The position numbers and the translations under genes were made by a program. Shown here in pieces: positions 26,754 through 35,234 of a DNA stretch of 64,000 bases (its first letter is position 1; each line of letters starts with the position of its first letter). Source of the DNA: Bradyrhizobium paxllaeri (GTDB taxonomy: Bacteria > Pseudomonadota > Alphaproteobacteria > Rhizobiales > Xanthobacteraceae); assembly GCF_001693515.2 (NCBI RefSeq), contig NZ_CP042968.1:6138001-6202000 (forward strand), given 5' to 3'. Below the pieces are notes generated by a model, which worked only from the letters and a program-made list of their open reading frames with translations, was not told the DNA's origin and did no database searches.

Positions 26754-27932
26754 TCACACTTCCTGTGACAGGAGGAATTCAAATCTGTTCAGGCGGAATA
26801 TCCGTCGTAGGCCGACGGATACGCCGATGAACAGCAGTTTCTGCCCCCGGCTTGCCAAATGTTTTCGGACCATCAGGAACACCCCAAAGAACCTCGCATC
26901 AATATACTGCGTATTCGATACGTCGACGATCATTCGTTTACCGCTATCGAGTGCGTCTTGGAGTTGCTCGATCGCAGCGTCTGCATGCGCGGCCACCGCG
27001 GCTCCCGAGAGAACTATGGTTACGGAACCATGATCTTCGCTCCGTGCAATCGACAATCTATTGAAGCTTCGCGTCCGCCGCTCAGCCAGCATGAGGGGCA
27101 GCACGGAGGTAACCAGCATCGCGAACAGGGCCTTACCGTCATTCCAATAGCGACGCCAAAGATATGGTTCTTCCTTGATGCGCCACAGCCACTCGAACCC
27201 CGTGCTGCGTAGTATTGGCGGCGCACGCCGTACGGTTCCCGCCTCGAAATTAATGGTCGCCCCAAACTGGGCGCGAACGGGCGCTTCCAGGCGCCAGTGG
27301 TTATGCAAAAGCCAGGCCTGAGCTTTCTCGGCGCCGAAAAATACCGCAATTAAATCTGCGTTACTTGCATTTATTTCGTCGATTATTTCCGGTGAGCTCA
27401 TTTCTTCGATCGTGCCGAAACCGGGGTTAAGCACGCCTACGCATTCCAGCCCACCCTTCTCGGCGTTGAGCCTGGCGCCGACCTCAGCGGCGAGGCCCTC
27501 GGCGCCGCCGAGCAGGAAGACCCGCAGACGCCTGCTGGTTGCGTTGGCCGATTTGAGCCGGCCGAACAGGTCGCTGCCGGCAATCCTCTCCTGGATCGGA
27601 ATACGCAGCAGCTTTGCGATCCAGATCAGCGGCATGCCGTCCGCAAGGCACAGATCGCTCAGCAGCATCGATTCCCGAAACGTGTCGTTGATCTGGCTTT
27701 TAACGAGAAAGTTGACGTTGGGTGTCGAAGTCAGGAAGGGCGAGCCGGCATTCGTTGCAAGCTCCATCGAGCGCAGCAGCGAAGGAAAATCGAGCGCATC
27801 CACGGGAATGCCGAGGAGGCCAAATACATTGCGGGAAAGGTCGGACGGGATGGCGGCGCATGACGATCGCGGGTCGGCACATCGCTCGGCAAGGTCGGAC
27901 GAGCCCAGTGGGATGCGCAACGTCTTCAACAT
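26754..27932 (-). CDS. WecG/TagA-type glycosyltransferase fused to a STAS domain
   Basis: 392 aa from the ATG at 27932 (GGAG six bases upstream); the long open stretch before it is not coding-like. Residues about 30-285 are a GT26 (WecG/TagA/CpsF) domain: LLGIPVDALDF, LTSTPNVNFLV, LADGMPLIW, RIAGSDLF, FLLGGAEG, VGVLNPGFG, and GATINFEAGTVRRAP with the EWLWR...LWRR tail. It transfers a sugar (ManNAc or similar) to a lipid-linked acceptor. Residues about 300-392 look like a STAS domain: VTIVLSGAAV, then MIVDVSNTQYIDARFFGVF, then LLFIGVS. The conserved phosphorylatable serine after the ID pair is Ala. The fusion is unusual and suggests protein-protein control of the enzyme. Confidence 0.85.
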   Translation of the reverse strand: MLKTLRIPLGSSDLAERCADPRSSCAAIPSDLSRNVFGLLGIPVDALDFPSLLRSMELATNAGSPFLTSTPNVNFLVKSQINDTFRESMLLSDLCLADGMPLIWIAKLLRIPIQERIAGSDLFGRLKSANATSRRLRVFLLGGAEGLAAEVGARLNAEKGGLECVGVLNPGFGTIEEMSSPEIIDEINASNADLIAVFFGAEKAQAWLLHNHWRLEAPVRAQFGATINFEAGTVRRAPPILRSTGFEWLWRIKEEPYLWRRYWNDGKALFAMLVTSVLPLMLAERRTRSFNRLSIARSEDHGSVTIVLSGAAVAAHADAAIEQLQDALDSGKRMIVDVSNTQYIDARFFGVFLMVRKHLASRGQKLLFIGVSVGLRRIFRLNRFEFLLSQEV

Positions 27933-28083
27933 AAAAGCTCCACGAACTTCAAATCGTCGCCCGGCGCAGCGCGGGTGGCCATATATATGCTTAACGAACA
28001 ATAAGCGATCTACTACGAAAACGTCGTTTAGTGAAATCGATTTAATATACGTGATTAATACCGCGGAGAGAAGGAATAATGTT

Positions 28084-28575
28084 TTAGTGCTCCGACCGCA
28101 CCGCAACCGTCCCGGGGGTGGGAAGTTGCACAGTCAGGGTTGCCGGAATGCCGACGGCTGTCCTACCCGCCGGAACGTCGTTCAAAACGACGCTATTAGC
28201 GCCAATCTTGGCATTATCGCCGATTCTAACTGGGCCGAGGACCTTCGCACCTGCGCCGATATAGACGTTATTTCCGACGGTTGGAACGCCACCAACGGAC
28301 AATTGCCCGATAGTCACCTGCTGCATGATGATACAATCGTTCCCAATTACCACGTCGGCATGAACGGTCACGCCGTTTGGATGCGGAAGAAAAAGCCGTC
28401 TTCCAAGCTTGGCATGAGGATTAATGTCGGAACCGGTGATAATAGTGAAGATTAGATGCTTGAAGATAAAGTATTTCTGCGCAACCCGAGCAAGAAGCCC
28501 TGTGCGCGCCCGATGGTATTGATAACGCTCAATAGCTGAAAGCAGAATCGCACTGATGTTGAATATATAATTCAT
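28084..28575 (-). CDS. Serine acetyltransferase-like hexapeptide-repeat protein
   Basis: 163 aa. A helical N-terminal region (residues 1-45) precedes the left-handed beta-helix built of hexapeptide repeats (PHAKLGRRLFLPHPNGVTVH, VVIGNDCIIMQQVTIG, VGNNVYIGAGAKVLGPVRIG, AKIGANSVVLNDVPAG). It ends with the VGIPA turn typical of CysE-type O-acetyltransferases. In an EPS locus such proteins more often acetylate sugars than serine. The start codon overlaps the stop of the VirK-like gene (ATGA), so translation is coupled. Confidence 0.8.
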   Translation of the reverse strand: MNYIFNISAILLSAIERYQYHRARTGLLARVAQKYFIFKHLIFTIITGSDINPHAKLGRRLFLPHPNGVTVHADVVIGNDCIIMQQVTIGQLSVGGVPTVGNNVYIGAGAKVLGPVRIGDNAKIGANSVVLNDVPAGRTAVGIPATLTVQLPTPGTVAVRSEH

Positions 28576-29579
28576 AGATCGAATTGTTCGTGCGGCGCTG
28601 AAACCGGATTTGCGTTCAATTGCTTCACGCCTTCCGTAAGAACGTTTCGAACCCGATCTAACATCTCATACCGCTTACGATACATGCCGCGCTTCTTCTG
28701 CGGGATTTCTTCCAGATTTCTTCTCCTTTCCGTAACACTGAGCAAATAAAGCGAATTGTTCTTTCGAACGCCGCCTCTTTCTTCCCATATTTCGTTATAG
28801 TCGGCAGATGTCTTTTGGATTCTGTTCCCAAAATACGGATGAGTATGGTGCCGGTCTTCATTGGTCACGGCATATACGCGTTCGATCGCGAGATACGAAC
28901 ACACCATACAGAACACTTCGAAAAGAAAGTCCCTTGGTCTCATGCCGTGCGCTTGTTTAGTCAAGTATCGATATTCCTCAACGGCATCCTCTCGGTCGCG
29001 CCCTTGAATACTACCTATCGTTGCGGTTAGAGTTCCTTCTTCCTCGTATAATGAGAACGCCAACGAATACATTCTCACGCGATCAACAAAAAAGTTTATG
29101 ACGAGATTGCCTTCCCTTAGGAACCAGATGGGCTGATCAATGACTACTCGAAGTCCCGCCCTAATAAACGAGAGGTCCGCCACGACCATCCGTTCATTCG
29201 GTCCAAGGTTAAAAGGTGCCGCAAGTTTTTCGACGCAATCGAAATGCTCTCTGAGCCGTTTCAACCTCGTGGCGGTGTCCCAAGAGGCACATTGATAGGG
29301 CCAGACTAGCACTCCGATAGTCTCGGGACGCTCGTTGAAAAGGCGGATTAAACTAGTGCTCGATCGGCCCCCTAGTAGGTTCCCAAGTTCCGAACGGTGT
29401 TTATAGCTTTTGGCCACCAGCGACAGCCGACGCAAAGTGTCAAGGCGTCCACCGCTGTGGACGAACTTCGACATTGACCATACTTTGCGAAAAGGCTCGA
29501 GCATTAATACTAATAGTAGACCAACAACTACAGGCACCAGCCGCACCTTAGCTCGGCAGCTATACTGACGCAATTGCAC
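28572..29579 (-). CDS. VirK/YbjX (DUF535) family protein
   Basis: 335 aa from a GTG at 29579; ATGs at 29504 and 29474 are possible later starts. The core is the DUF535/VirK pattern: FFVDRVRMYSLAFSLYEEEG, then IGSIQGRDREDAVEEYRYLT, GMRPRDFLFEVFCMVCSYL, then IERVYAVTNEDRHHTHPYFG and a YNEIWEERGG block. Family members in enteric bacteria affect surface-protein placement and resistance to antimicrobial peptides, but the biochemistry is unknown. Lower-GC codon use than the flanking core genes is apparent by eye. Coupled to the downstream acetyltransferase by an ATGA overlap, so both may modify the same surface product. Confidence 0.75.
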   Translation of the reverse strand: MQLRQYSCRAKVRLVPVVVGLLLVLMLEPFRKVWSMSKFVHSGGRLDTLRRLSLVAKSYKHRSELGNLLGGRSSTSLIRLFNERPETIGVLVWPYQCASWDTATRLKRLREHFDCVEKLAAPFNLGPNERMVVADLSFIRAGLRVVIDQPIWFLREGNLVINFFVDRVRMYSLAFSLYEEEGTLTATIGSIQGRDREDAVEEYRYLTKQAHGMRPRDFLFEVFCMVCSYLAIERVYAVTNEDRHHTHPYFGNRIQKTSADYNEIWEERGGVRKNNSLYLLSVTERRRNLEEIPQKKRGMYRKRYEMLDRVRNVLTEGVKQLNANPVSAPHEQFDL

Positions 29580-29838
29580 CTATTGCCGATATAGCAAAAC
29601 CGCCGTTAATACAGCCAGCCTGTTAATATCTAGGTGACCCGTGATGCTGCTGGCAACAGGGTCCTGGAGAATTCACCACGCTGGATAATAATTCTATTAG
29701 GCAATTCGGTTCGTGATACCCAAAGGCGGTTTGATCAGCCGCCTTATTGAGCCTCCAGCACAATTTGCGAGGCGAAAATGGTGGGAAATCATTACATTCC
29801 CTCGAACCGGGAAAGCCGATTGTCGGCGCGTCATCGCA

Positions 29839-30366
29839 ATGTTTGAAAATATTCGTTCCGATTTTGAAGCCCATGGCCGCACCGTCGGCGCCCAAGGTTT
29901 TTGGGTAATGATAGTCTATCGATTTGGTCGATGGCGCTACAGCGTGCGACCGGCACTGCTACGCAAGCTCTGTTCATTCGTCTACAAGGTACTCTACAAG
30001 ATAATTCAGATCCTTACGGGGATAGAGTTGCCTTGCGAGGCGATTGTGGGTCGCAATTTCGTTATCGATCATTTTGGCGGCATCATTGTGAGCGGCTACG
30101 CTCGCTTCGGGGACAATTGCCGCATCCGAAATGGCGTCGTTGTCGGTCTGCGCCGCGTCGATCAGCCCGTTGCACCCGTCATCGGCAACAATGTGGATAT
30201 TGGTTCGGGGGCAAAACTCCTCGGCCCGATTACAATTGGCGACAATTCATTGATCGGCGCCAATGCGGTCGTACTCATTGATGTTCCACCGAATTCGATC
30301 GCAATCGGTGTGCCGGCTACCATCAGGCCCCGCTCCATTGAACCAGGCAACGACGCGCTTTGCTGA
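29839..30366 (+). CDS. Serine acetyltransferase-like hexapeptide-repeat protein
   Basis: 175 aa from the ATG at 29839, where CysE-like proteins of this type begin (MFENIRSDFEAHGR, then GAQGFWVMIVYRFGRWRY). The frame is open 42 codons upstream without family similarity, and no strong ribosome site is visible. Hexapeptide beta-helix: IVGRNFVIDHFGGIIVSGY, NCRIRNGVVVG, VIGNNVDIGSGAKLLGP, SLIGANAVVLIDVPPN, ending GVPAT. An acetyl-CoA-dependent O-acetyltransferase, likely for EPS sugars. Its TGA overlaps the ATG of the next glycosyltransferase (TGATG), indicating an operon. Confidence 0.8.
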   Translation: MFENIRSDFEAHGRTVGAQGFWVMIVYRFGRWRYSVRPALLRKLCSFVYKVLYKIIQILTGIELPCEAIVGRNFVIDHFGGIIVSGYARFGDNCRIRNGVVVGLRRVDQPVAPVIGNNVDIGSGAKLLGPITIGDNSLIGANAVVLIDVPPNSIAIGVPATIRPRSIEPGNDALC

Positions 30367-31352
30367 TGATCGAAGCTTACTCAAATTCGATAGGCGTCGT
30401 CGTGATCGGCCGCAACGAAGGCGACCGCCTCAAGCAATGCATTTGCTCTCTTTCGATGTTTGCCCGGATCATCTACGTGGATTCCGGGTCTTCCGATGGT
30501 TCTGTGGAGTGGGCGCAGGGCGAAGGCATCGATGTCGTCGAACTTAGTCTGAATTTGCGATTTACCGCGGCTCGGGCGCGCAATGCTGGCTTTGCACGCC
30601 TGCTGGAACTGGCGCCGCAGCTCGAATATGTTCAATTCATTGATGGTGATTGTGTACTCGATCAGAATTGGCCTCGACGGGCCGTTGATTATCTCAGTGA
30701 CCGAGAGAACGTATGCGCCGTTTTTGGTCGACGTCGAGAACGCTATCCTGATCGATCGATCTACAACCAGCTCTGCGACCATGAATGGAATGTCCCTGTC
30801 GGCAAGGCTAGGTCCTGTGGGGGCGATGTAATGATGCGAGTGAAGAGCCTCGAGACGGCTGGGGGATATCGCGACGATCTGATCGCGGGTGAAGAGCCCG
30901 AACTCTGCGTTCGGCTTCGCGCACGCGGCTGGCTGATCTGGCGAATTGACGAGGAAATGACCCTGCATGATGCTGCGATCATGCGATTCGAGCAATGGTG
31001 GCGTCGGCACGTACGCAGCGGATATGCGTTCGCAAACGGGGCCCATCTCCATGGGTCGCCCCCCGAACGGCTTTGGGTTTGGGAAAGCCGGCGCGCCATA
31101 TTGTGGGGCCTCATAATTCCCTTCGTATGCGCCTGCCTTACCTTAGCTTTTGGATTTCCAGGCCTCTTGGCGTTCCTCATTTATCCGCTACAGCTCGGAC
31201 GCAGGATCTTGCACATTCCAGGAGCGTGGCGTGTTCGAGTTCAATTGGCGTTCTTTGAGCTGCTCTCAAGGTTTCCGGAAAGCATCGGCCAACTCAGGTT
31301 CGTTCGCGACAGCTTGCTGCAAGTTCCGTCCCGTATCATTGAATACAAGTGA
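30366..31352 (+). CDS. Family 2 glycosyltransferase
   Basis: 328 aa from the ATG at 30366, overlapping the preceding stop as TGATG; a TTG two codons earlier is in frame. GT-A domain: IGVVVIGRNEGDRLKQCI, IIYVDSGSSDGSVEWA, FTAARARNAGF, and the metal-binding FIDGDCVLD, then AGEEPELCVRLRARGW. One or two hydrophobic helices near residues 235-270 anchor it. Inverting transfer to an EPS precursor is expected. Part of the acetyltransferase-GT2-GT25 plus-strand operon. Confidence 0.88.
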   Translation: MIEAYSNSIGVVVIGRNEGDRLKQCICSLSMFARIIYVDSGSSDGSVEWAQGEGIDVVELSLNLRFTAARARNAGFARLLELAPQLEYVQFIDGDCVLDQNWPRRAVDYLSDRENVCAVFGRRRERYPDRSIYNQLCDHEWNVPVGKARSCGGDVMMRVKSLETAGGYRDDLIAGEEPELCVRLRARGWLIWRIDEEMTLHDAAIMRFEQWWRRHVRSGYAFANGAHLHGSPPERLWVWESRRAILWGLIIPFVCACLTLAFGFPGLLAFLIYPLQLGRRILHIPGAWRVRVQLAFFELLSRFPESIGQLRFVRDSLLQVPSRIIEYK

Positions 31353-31361
31353 AACATTGGA

Positions 31362-32243
31362 ATGAGATCGATGACCAACAACGATCCGCGCCAGAAAGCG
31401 GGTCATGGCGCAACAGCTCACATCGGGCACGGCATGTCTAAGGGCGCTTTGTTTGAATATTTTGATCGCATCGAGATCATCCATTTGCCTGAACGAACTG
31501 ATCGCTTGGCAGCGCTGCGCTCCGAACTGGCGCGCGTCGGGCTGGACATTGATGGCCCGAGAGTCGGAATTCCCAAGGCCCCCAGATCCGAGACCACAAA
31601 CGGATTTCCATCTCGTGGGGTGTACGGCAATTTCCTCAGCCATCTCGATATCCTTGAGCGCGCCTATCAGGATGGGCTCGACTCAGTTCTTGTTCTCGAA
31701 GACGACGCATTGTTCAGCCACGCTTTCAATCGCCTTCAGGCCTCCATTGCGCGCCATCTAAGGACGCACGATTGGGATGAACTGTTCCTCGGTCACTCCA
31801 TCACGAGCGGACTTCCATCTTCCAAATCCGGACTCGTGAAGCTTTCCGGAGATTTTCTTTGGGCGCACTGCTATGCTGTACACCGCCGGATCATGCCGAG
31901 AATGGTGGAATACTTTCGAGAAACCATCGAACGGGCGGCGGGTCATCCCGATGGCGGCAAACTATACATAGACGCTGCTCACACGTTGTTCCGACGGCGC
32001 AACCCCGAAATAATCTGCCTCGTAACTTCCCCATGTCTGAGCATTCAAAAAGGTTCCCAAAGCAGCCTGAACTCGGCGCCTTGGTATTACCGTTTCGGCC
32101 CCACAATGGCATTGGCCGCAATGGCCAGGAACTTTCGCGACGAATGTTGGCGTCGAGGAATGATTAGCGTCGGCCCAAAGGGCAAGGTGTCTTCTACTGT
32201 GGTGTCGGCGACACCGTGGCCCGAGGGGGTACTGAAAGAGTAA
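31362..32243 (+). CDS. Family 25 glycosyltransferase
   Basis: 293 aa; ATGs at 31362, 31371 and 31434 are all possible starts, the last one just before recognisable family sequence. GT25 (LPS/LOS galactosyltransferase-type) motifs: FDRIEIIHLPERTDRLAAL, VYGNFLSHLDILERA, SVLVLEDDALFS (the EDD metal site), DELFLGHS, and a late FLWAHCYAVHRR. These add galactose or similar sugars to surface glycans in the cytoplasm. Starts 9 bases after the GT2 gene and is the last gene of that operon. Confidence 0.85.
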   Translation: MRSMTNNDPRQKAGHGATAHIGHGMSKGALFEYFDRIEIIHLPERTDRLAALRSELARVGLDIDGPRVGIPKAPRSETTNGFPSRGVYGNFLSHLDILERAYQDGLDSVLVLEDDALFSHAFNRLQASIARHLRTHDWDELFLGHSITSGLPSSKSGLVKLSGDFLWAHCYAVHRRIMPRMVEYFRETIERAAGHPDGGKLYIDAAHTLFRRRNPEIICLVTSPCLSIQKGSQSSLNSAPWYYRFGPTMALAAMARNFRDECWRRGMISVGPKGKVSSTVVSATPWPEGVLKE

Positions 32244-32282
32244 CATTAACATTTTGATGGCAGTTTGGTTATCGCAAGCGCT

Positions 32283-33740
32283 CTAGTTGCGCGCAGCCAA
32301 GAACTCCGCCAAACGAAGAGCAAGCTTCACTATCGTGAGCGTCGGATTTGTACCGCCGCCGGTGGGAAAAATCGAACTGCCAGCGATATATAGATTCTCC
32401 ACCCCGAAAACCTGGCAATTCTCGTTTACAACCCCGAGATCCGACGTTGCCGCCATGCGTGTTGTGCCCATATGGTGAGCATGAGCTCCAATCTCGATGT
32501 CCAGATTCGGGTTCGTTATGAACGGCGCGAGCTGTACTCGTGCAAGATCAAGCCTGGCCATCTCCTCGGCCGTCTTGATCGCAAGCAAACGTATAGTCTT
32601 CTTGTCACGCTCGCTCACGTTCCAGTTCAACTGGATCCGACGCAATCCAAATCTGTCGGTGTCGTTGACTAACGTAACTCGGCTGTCGGGATTGGGCGAC
32701 TGCTCGATCAACGAGGTGACCAAACCATCACCGGGACAGTCGAAATCCACCACTTGTCTCATGACCTCCGTCATGCGTGGCAAGGCGCACCCCGTTTCTC
32801 GGACAAATTGCTTCAGTACACGAAGCCGTCCATAGCTTTGCGGCGACGAATTGGGTCCGAAGCTCACGATGCCATTGCCAATGTTGCTTTGCCGCAAGAA
32901 CTCCGCAGTCGGAACCAGCGCAACTTCCTTTTGCCAGAACTGTGTATCGGTTACGATGAATCGTCCAATAGGGACGTTCAAATGCTCCATGAAACAGCGA
33001 CCGACCCAACCTCTACCATTGCCAATCCCCTCCGGCATTTGTCGATTGGCGTTCAGCAGGATCCGGGCGTTTTCGATCGCCCCGAGCGCCACAACATATC
33101 TTGGCACCGATACATCTAACTTCTGACCATTGAAATTTTTAACCACAAGACTGCGGACTCGTGACAAGTCATCGCTTAACTTCAGGTCGGTAAGGTTCGC
33201 ATTGTAAAAGAGATCGATTCGCTCCGATCCGCGAATTTCGCCGTCGTATTTCTCCGCAAAACGGGTGGGAGGGCTCAGAGCAAAGCCGCTCTGCCTGAAC
33301 AGTCGGGACGCAAAGCGAGGATCATCGTAGGGCGAGAGGTCTTTACCTACGATGTCCACAATTTCCTGTGCTTCTTCCATGCCTTTGATGACCTGATCCT
33401 GTGAAATCGGCCATCCCGGCATCCCGAAATATTCGCGAGCCTCAAAATCGATTGGATCGAAAGCACCGCACCGCCCGCTCCAATGGTTGGACGTACCGCC
33501 AAAGTATCTAAGCCGGGTGTTTTCGACAGACCAGTATTTTCTTCCAACGCTCTTGCCGTCGTAAAGATGTTGCGACTGATCGCTGTATTCGAGACCGCCT
33601 CCTTCGAGCAACAGGACTTTCTTGCCGCGTGTAGCAAGCTTCCTGGCGACTGTAATTCCCGCTGGTCCCGTCCCACACACGCACACGTCGTAATTACTCT
33701 CGGAAACACGAGTCCAGGCTTCGTTGAAGTCAAAAATCAT
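32283..33740 (-). CDS. GMC-family FAD-dependent oxidoreductase
   Basis: 485 aa. The N-terminal FAD site is CVCGTGPAGITVARKLATRG (about residues 21-40) with LLLEGGG. Later GMC features are GGTSNHWSGRC, YVVALGAIENARILL and the C-terminal active-site region AHAHHMGTTRMA, followed by FGVENLYIAGSSIFPTGGGT and NPTLTIVKLALRLAEFLA. The group oxidises alcohols or sugars. In an EPS locus it may oxidise a glycan or lipid-linked sugar. It is preceded 6 bases upstream by a small Tat-signal protein, in the manner of membrane-bound GMC dehydrogenases that work with a small exported subunit, but it carries no export signal itself, so it could travel with the partner. Confidence 0.88.
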   Translation of the reverse strand: MIFDFNEAWTRVSESNYDVCVCGTGPAGITVARKLATRGKKVLLLEGGGLEYSDQSQHLYDGKSVGRKYWSVENTRLRYFGGTSNHWSGRCGAFDPIDFEAREYFGMPGWPISQDQVIKGMEEAQEIVDIVGKDLSPYDDPRFASRLFRQSGFALSPPTRFAEKYDGEIRGSERIDLFYNANLTDLKLSDDLSRVRSLVVKNFNGQKLDVSVPRYVVALGAIENARILLNANRQMPEGIGNGRGWVGRCFMEHLNVPIGRFIVTDTQFWQKEVALVPTAEFLRQSNIGNGIVSFGPNSSPQSYGRLRVLKQFVRETGCALPRMTEVMRQVVDFDCPGDGLVTSLIEQSPNPDSRVTLVNDTDRFGLRRIQLNWNVSERDKKTIRLLAIKTAEEMARLDLARVQLAPFITNPNLDIEIGAHAHHMGTTRMAATSDLGVVNENCQVFGVENLYIAGSSIFPTGGGTNPTLTIVKLALRLAEFLAARN

Positions 33741-33746
33741 TGGAGA

Positions 33747-33956
33747 TTAATTCCTGCCTGTGACGTCCTGGCGCCGCAAAACCCAGCCTTTCACGATCTC
33801 AAACTCCATCTCCGCTTCTTCCGCACCGGGCGCCTGCGACAGAAGCTCGTGACCGCGACTGGATCGAACGTCTACGAATGCCGCGGCTGCACCCGCGAGA
33901 GACCCAAAAAAGCTGCGACGGTTCAAGACGGATAAGAGCGATTGCAGCTGCCTCAT
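33747..33956 (-). CDS. Small Tat-signal protein paired with the GMC oxidoreductase
   Basis: 69 aa. Twin-arginine signal NRRSFFGSLAGAAAAFVDV in the first 30 residues, then a short acidic region and EFEIVKGWVLRRQDVTGRN. It ends 6 bases before the GMC gene on the same strand. Many GMC dehydrogenases have a Tat-exported small subunit; this one is far shorter than the usual ~200 aa subunit, so it may be a chaperone, an anchor, or a reduced version. No homologue recalled. Confidence 0.6.
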   Translation of the reverse strand: MRQLQSLLSVLNRRSFFGSLAGAAAAFVDVRSSRGHELLSQAPGAEEAEMEFEIVKGWVLRRQDVTGRN

Positions 33957-34058
33957 CTAGCCACCTCCTGCATGCGTGCCACCTGGTCCACTCTGTTTAT
34001 GCTAGCCATCTTACTAGCCCGCTATTCCGCCAGCATCGAGTGAAGTGCCGACGCTCGC

Positions 34059-35180
34059 TTAGCAAACAGTGCATTCGCCACCAATTTCTTTTCGTGCAGC
34101 TCGGCGACAAGCATTCTTCAACGCTTCCTCAAACATGGATGCGCTCGATTTCCAGGAGCTTGCAGCGACTGTCGCATACGCATTCGACGACAATCCTTTC
34201 CAATCTTCCTCACTTCGAGTAAGCACCCACTCGACTCCACCAGCAAGCCCGGATACGTCCTCGATATCCACGAGGACACCGTTACACCTCGTTCTTATCG
34301 CCTCACTAGGCCATCCAGTTCGCGTAGCTACGACCGGGGTTCGACAGGCCATCGCCTCCATCGCGGGAAGGTTGAACCCTTCACTTGTGCTCGCAGTCAC
34401 CCACACATCACAACTGGCATAAATATCTCGAATCTGATCTTGTGGGGGGGATAGGATAAAGTCCGTTCCGGAAGGCAGAGGCAACTTAGTGAGCGGATAC
34501 TCGCTCCCGAAACAAATTATTCTCAAGTTTGGAATCTTCTTGCGCACATCCCGAAGCGCCGCAAATGTGATATCTACCCCTTTGAATGAAGCACTTGAGT
34601 AGAGCAAACCGACCGTCGGTGTTTCCTGCTTGCCGCGCAAAGGAGCGAAGAATTGACTCTTGTCAACGCTGTTAGGAACAAGATCGACGACTGTGTCGCC
34701 ATATTCCGCCTCCATAACTTGCTTGAGCCAGCGCGCAATGACAATTTTGTGCATCGGGAGTCGATACGTGGCCCGACACCGCTCAACGGGTAAATAGAAA
34801 AATACCTCATGGTGCTGGATGAAATAGACTTTAGCTCCCTTTCGAGGGCTGAGCGCGTCAACCCATTCGGCTGTTTCCCACCAGGTCGCGATGACGACAT
34901 CGGCATCCGGAACGTCCGCGTCTTTTACGGGGCGCCATACATCAAGGATATTGTGATCAAGTCGCCCCCCGTCGAGATGAGATAACTGCGTGGCCTGTTC
35001 CCTCGGCCAGCCGCCTCCCTTCCTCCATAAGGTAAATTTTTGTCTGAGCGACAGCCCCCTCGGCGGCGGAGAGACAAGGCACACCGTATGCCCCATTTCC
35101 ATCAGCTCGCGGGCATAAATGCCAACGACTCTAATACCTCCTGCCATCGAAACCGTCGGCAAAACGAACGTGATGCGCAT
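34059..35180 (-). CDS. Family 4 glycosyltransferase
   Basis: 373 aa. Starts RITFVLPTVSMAGGIRVVGI (GT-B N-terminal domain). Further on are IHHEV-type histidines (YFIQHHEVFFYLP), LVPNSVDKSQF, and the C-terminal donor-binding region with FGSEYPLTKLPLP, ASCDVWVTASTSEGFNLP and AMEAMACRTPVVATRTGWP (the EGxxLPxxEAMA signature). Cytoplasmic retaining sugar transferase for EPS. Base composition is visibly less GC-rich than in the core genes. The next genes on this strand (methyltransferase, flippase, polymerase) lie upstream at 35-39 kb and may share transcription. Confidence 0.88.
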   Translation of the reverse strand: MRITFVLPTVSMAGGIRVVGIYARELMEMGHTVCLVSPPPRGLSLRQKFTLWRKGGGWPREQATQLSHLDGGRLDHNILDVWRPVKDADVPDADVVIATWWETAEWVDALSPRKGAKVYFIQHHEVFFYLPVERCRATYRLPMHKIVIARWLKQVMEAEYGDTVVDLVPNSVDKSQFFAPLRGKQETPTVGLLYSSASFKGVDITFAALRDVRKKIPNLRIICFGSEYPLTKLPLPSGTDFILSPPQDQIRDIYASCDVWVTASTSEGFNLPAMEAMACRTPVVATRTGWPSEAIRTRCNGVLVDIEDVSGLAGGVEWVLTRSEEDWKGLSSNAYATVAASSWKSSASMFEEALKNACRRAARKEIGGECTVC

Positions 35181-35234
35181 TAATGCTAGCTCGACTGATC
35201 TCTAGAAATCAGAGGAAAGTACTAAATAGGTTGT

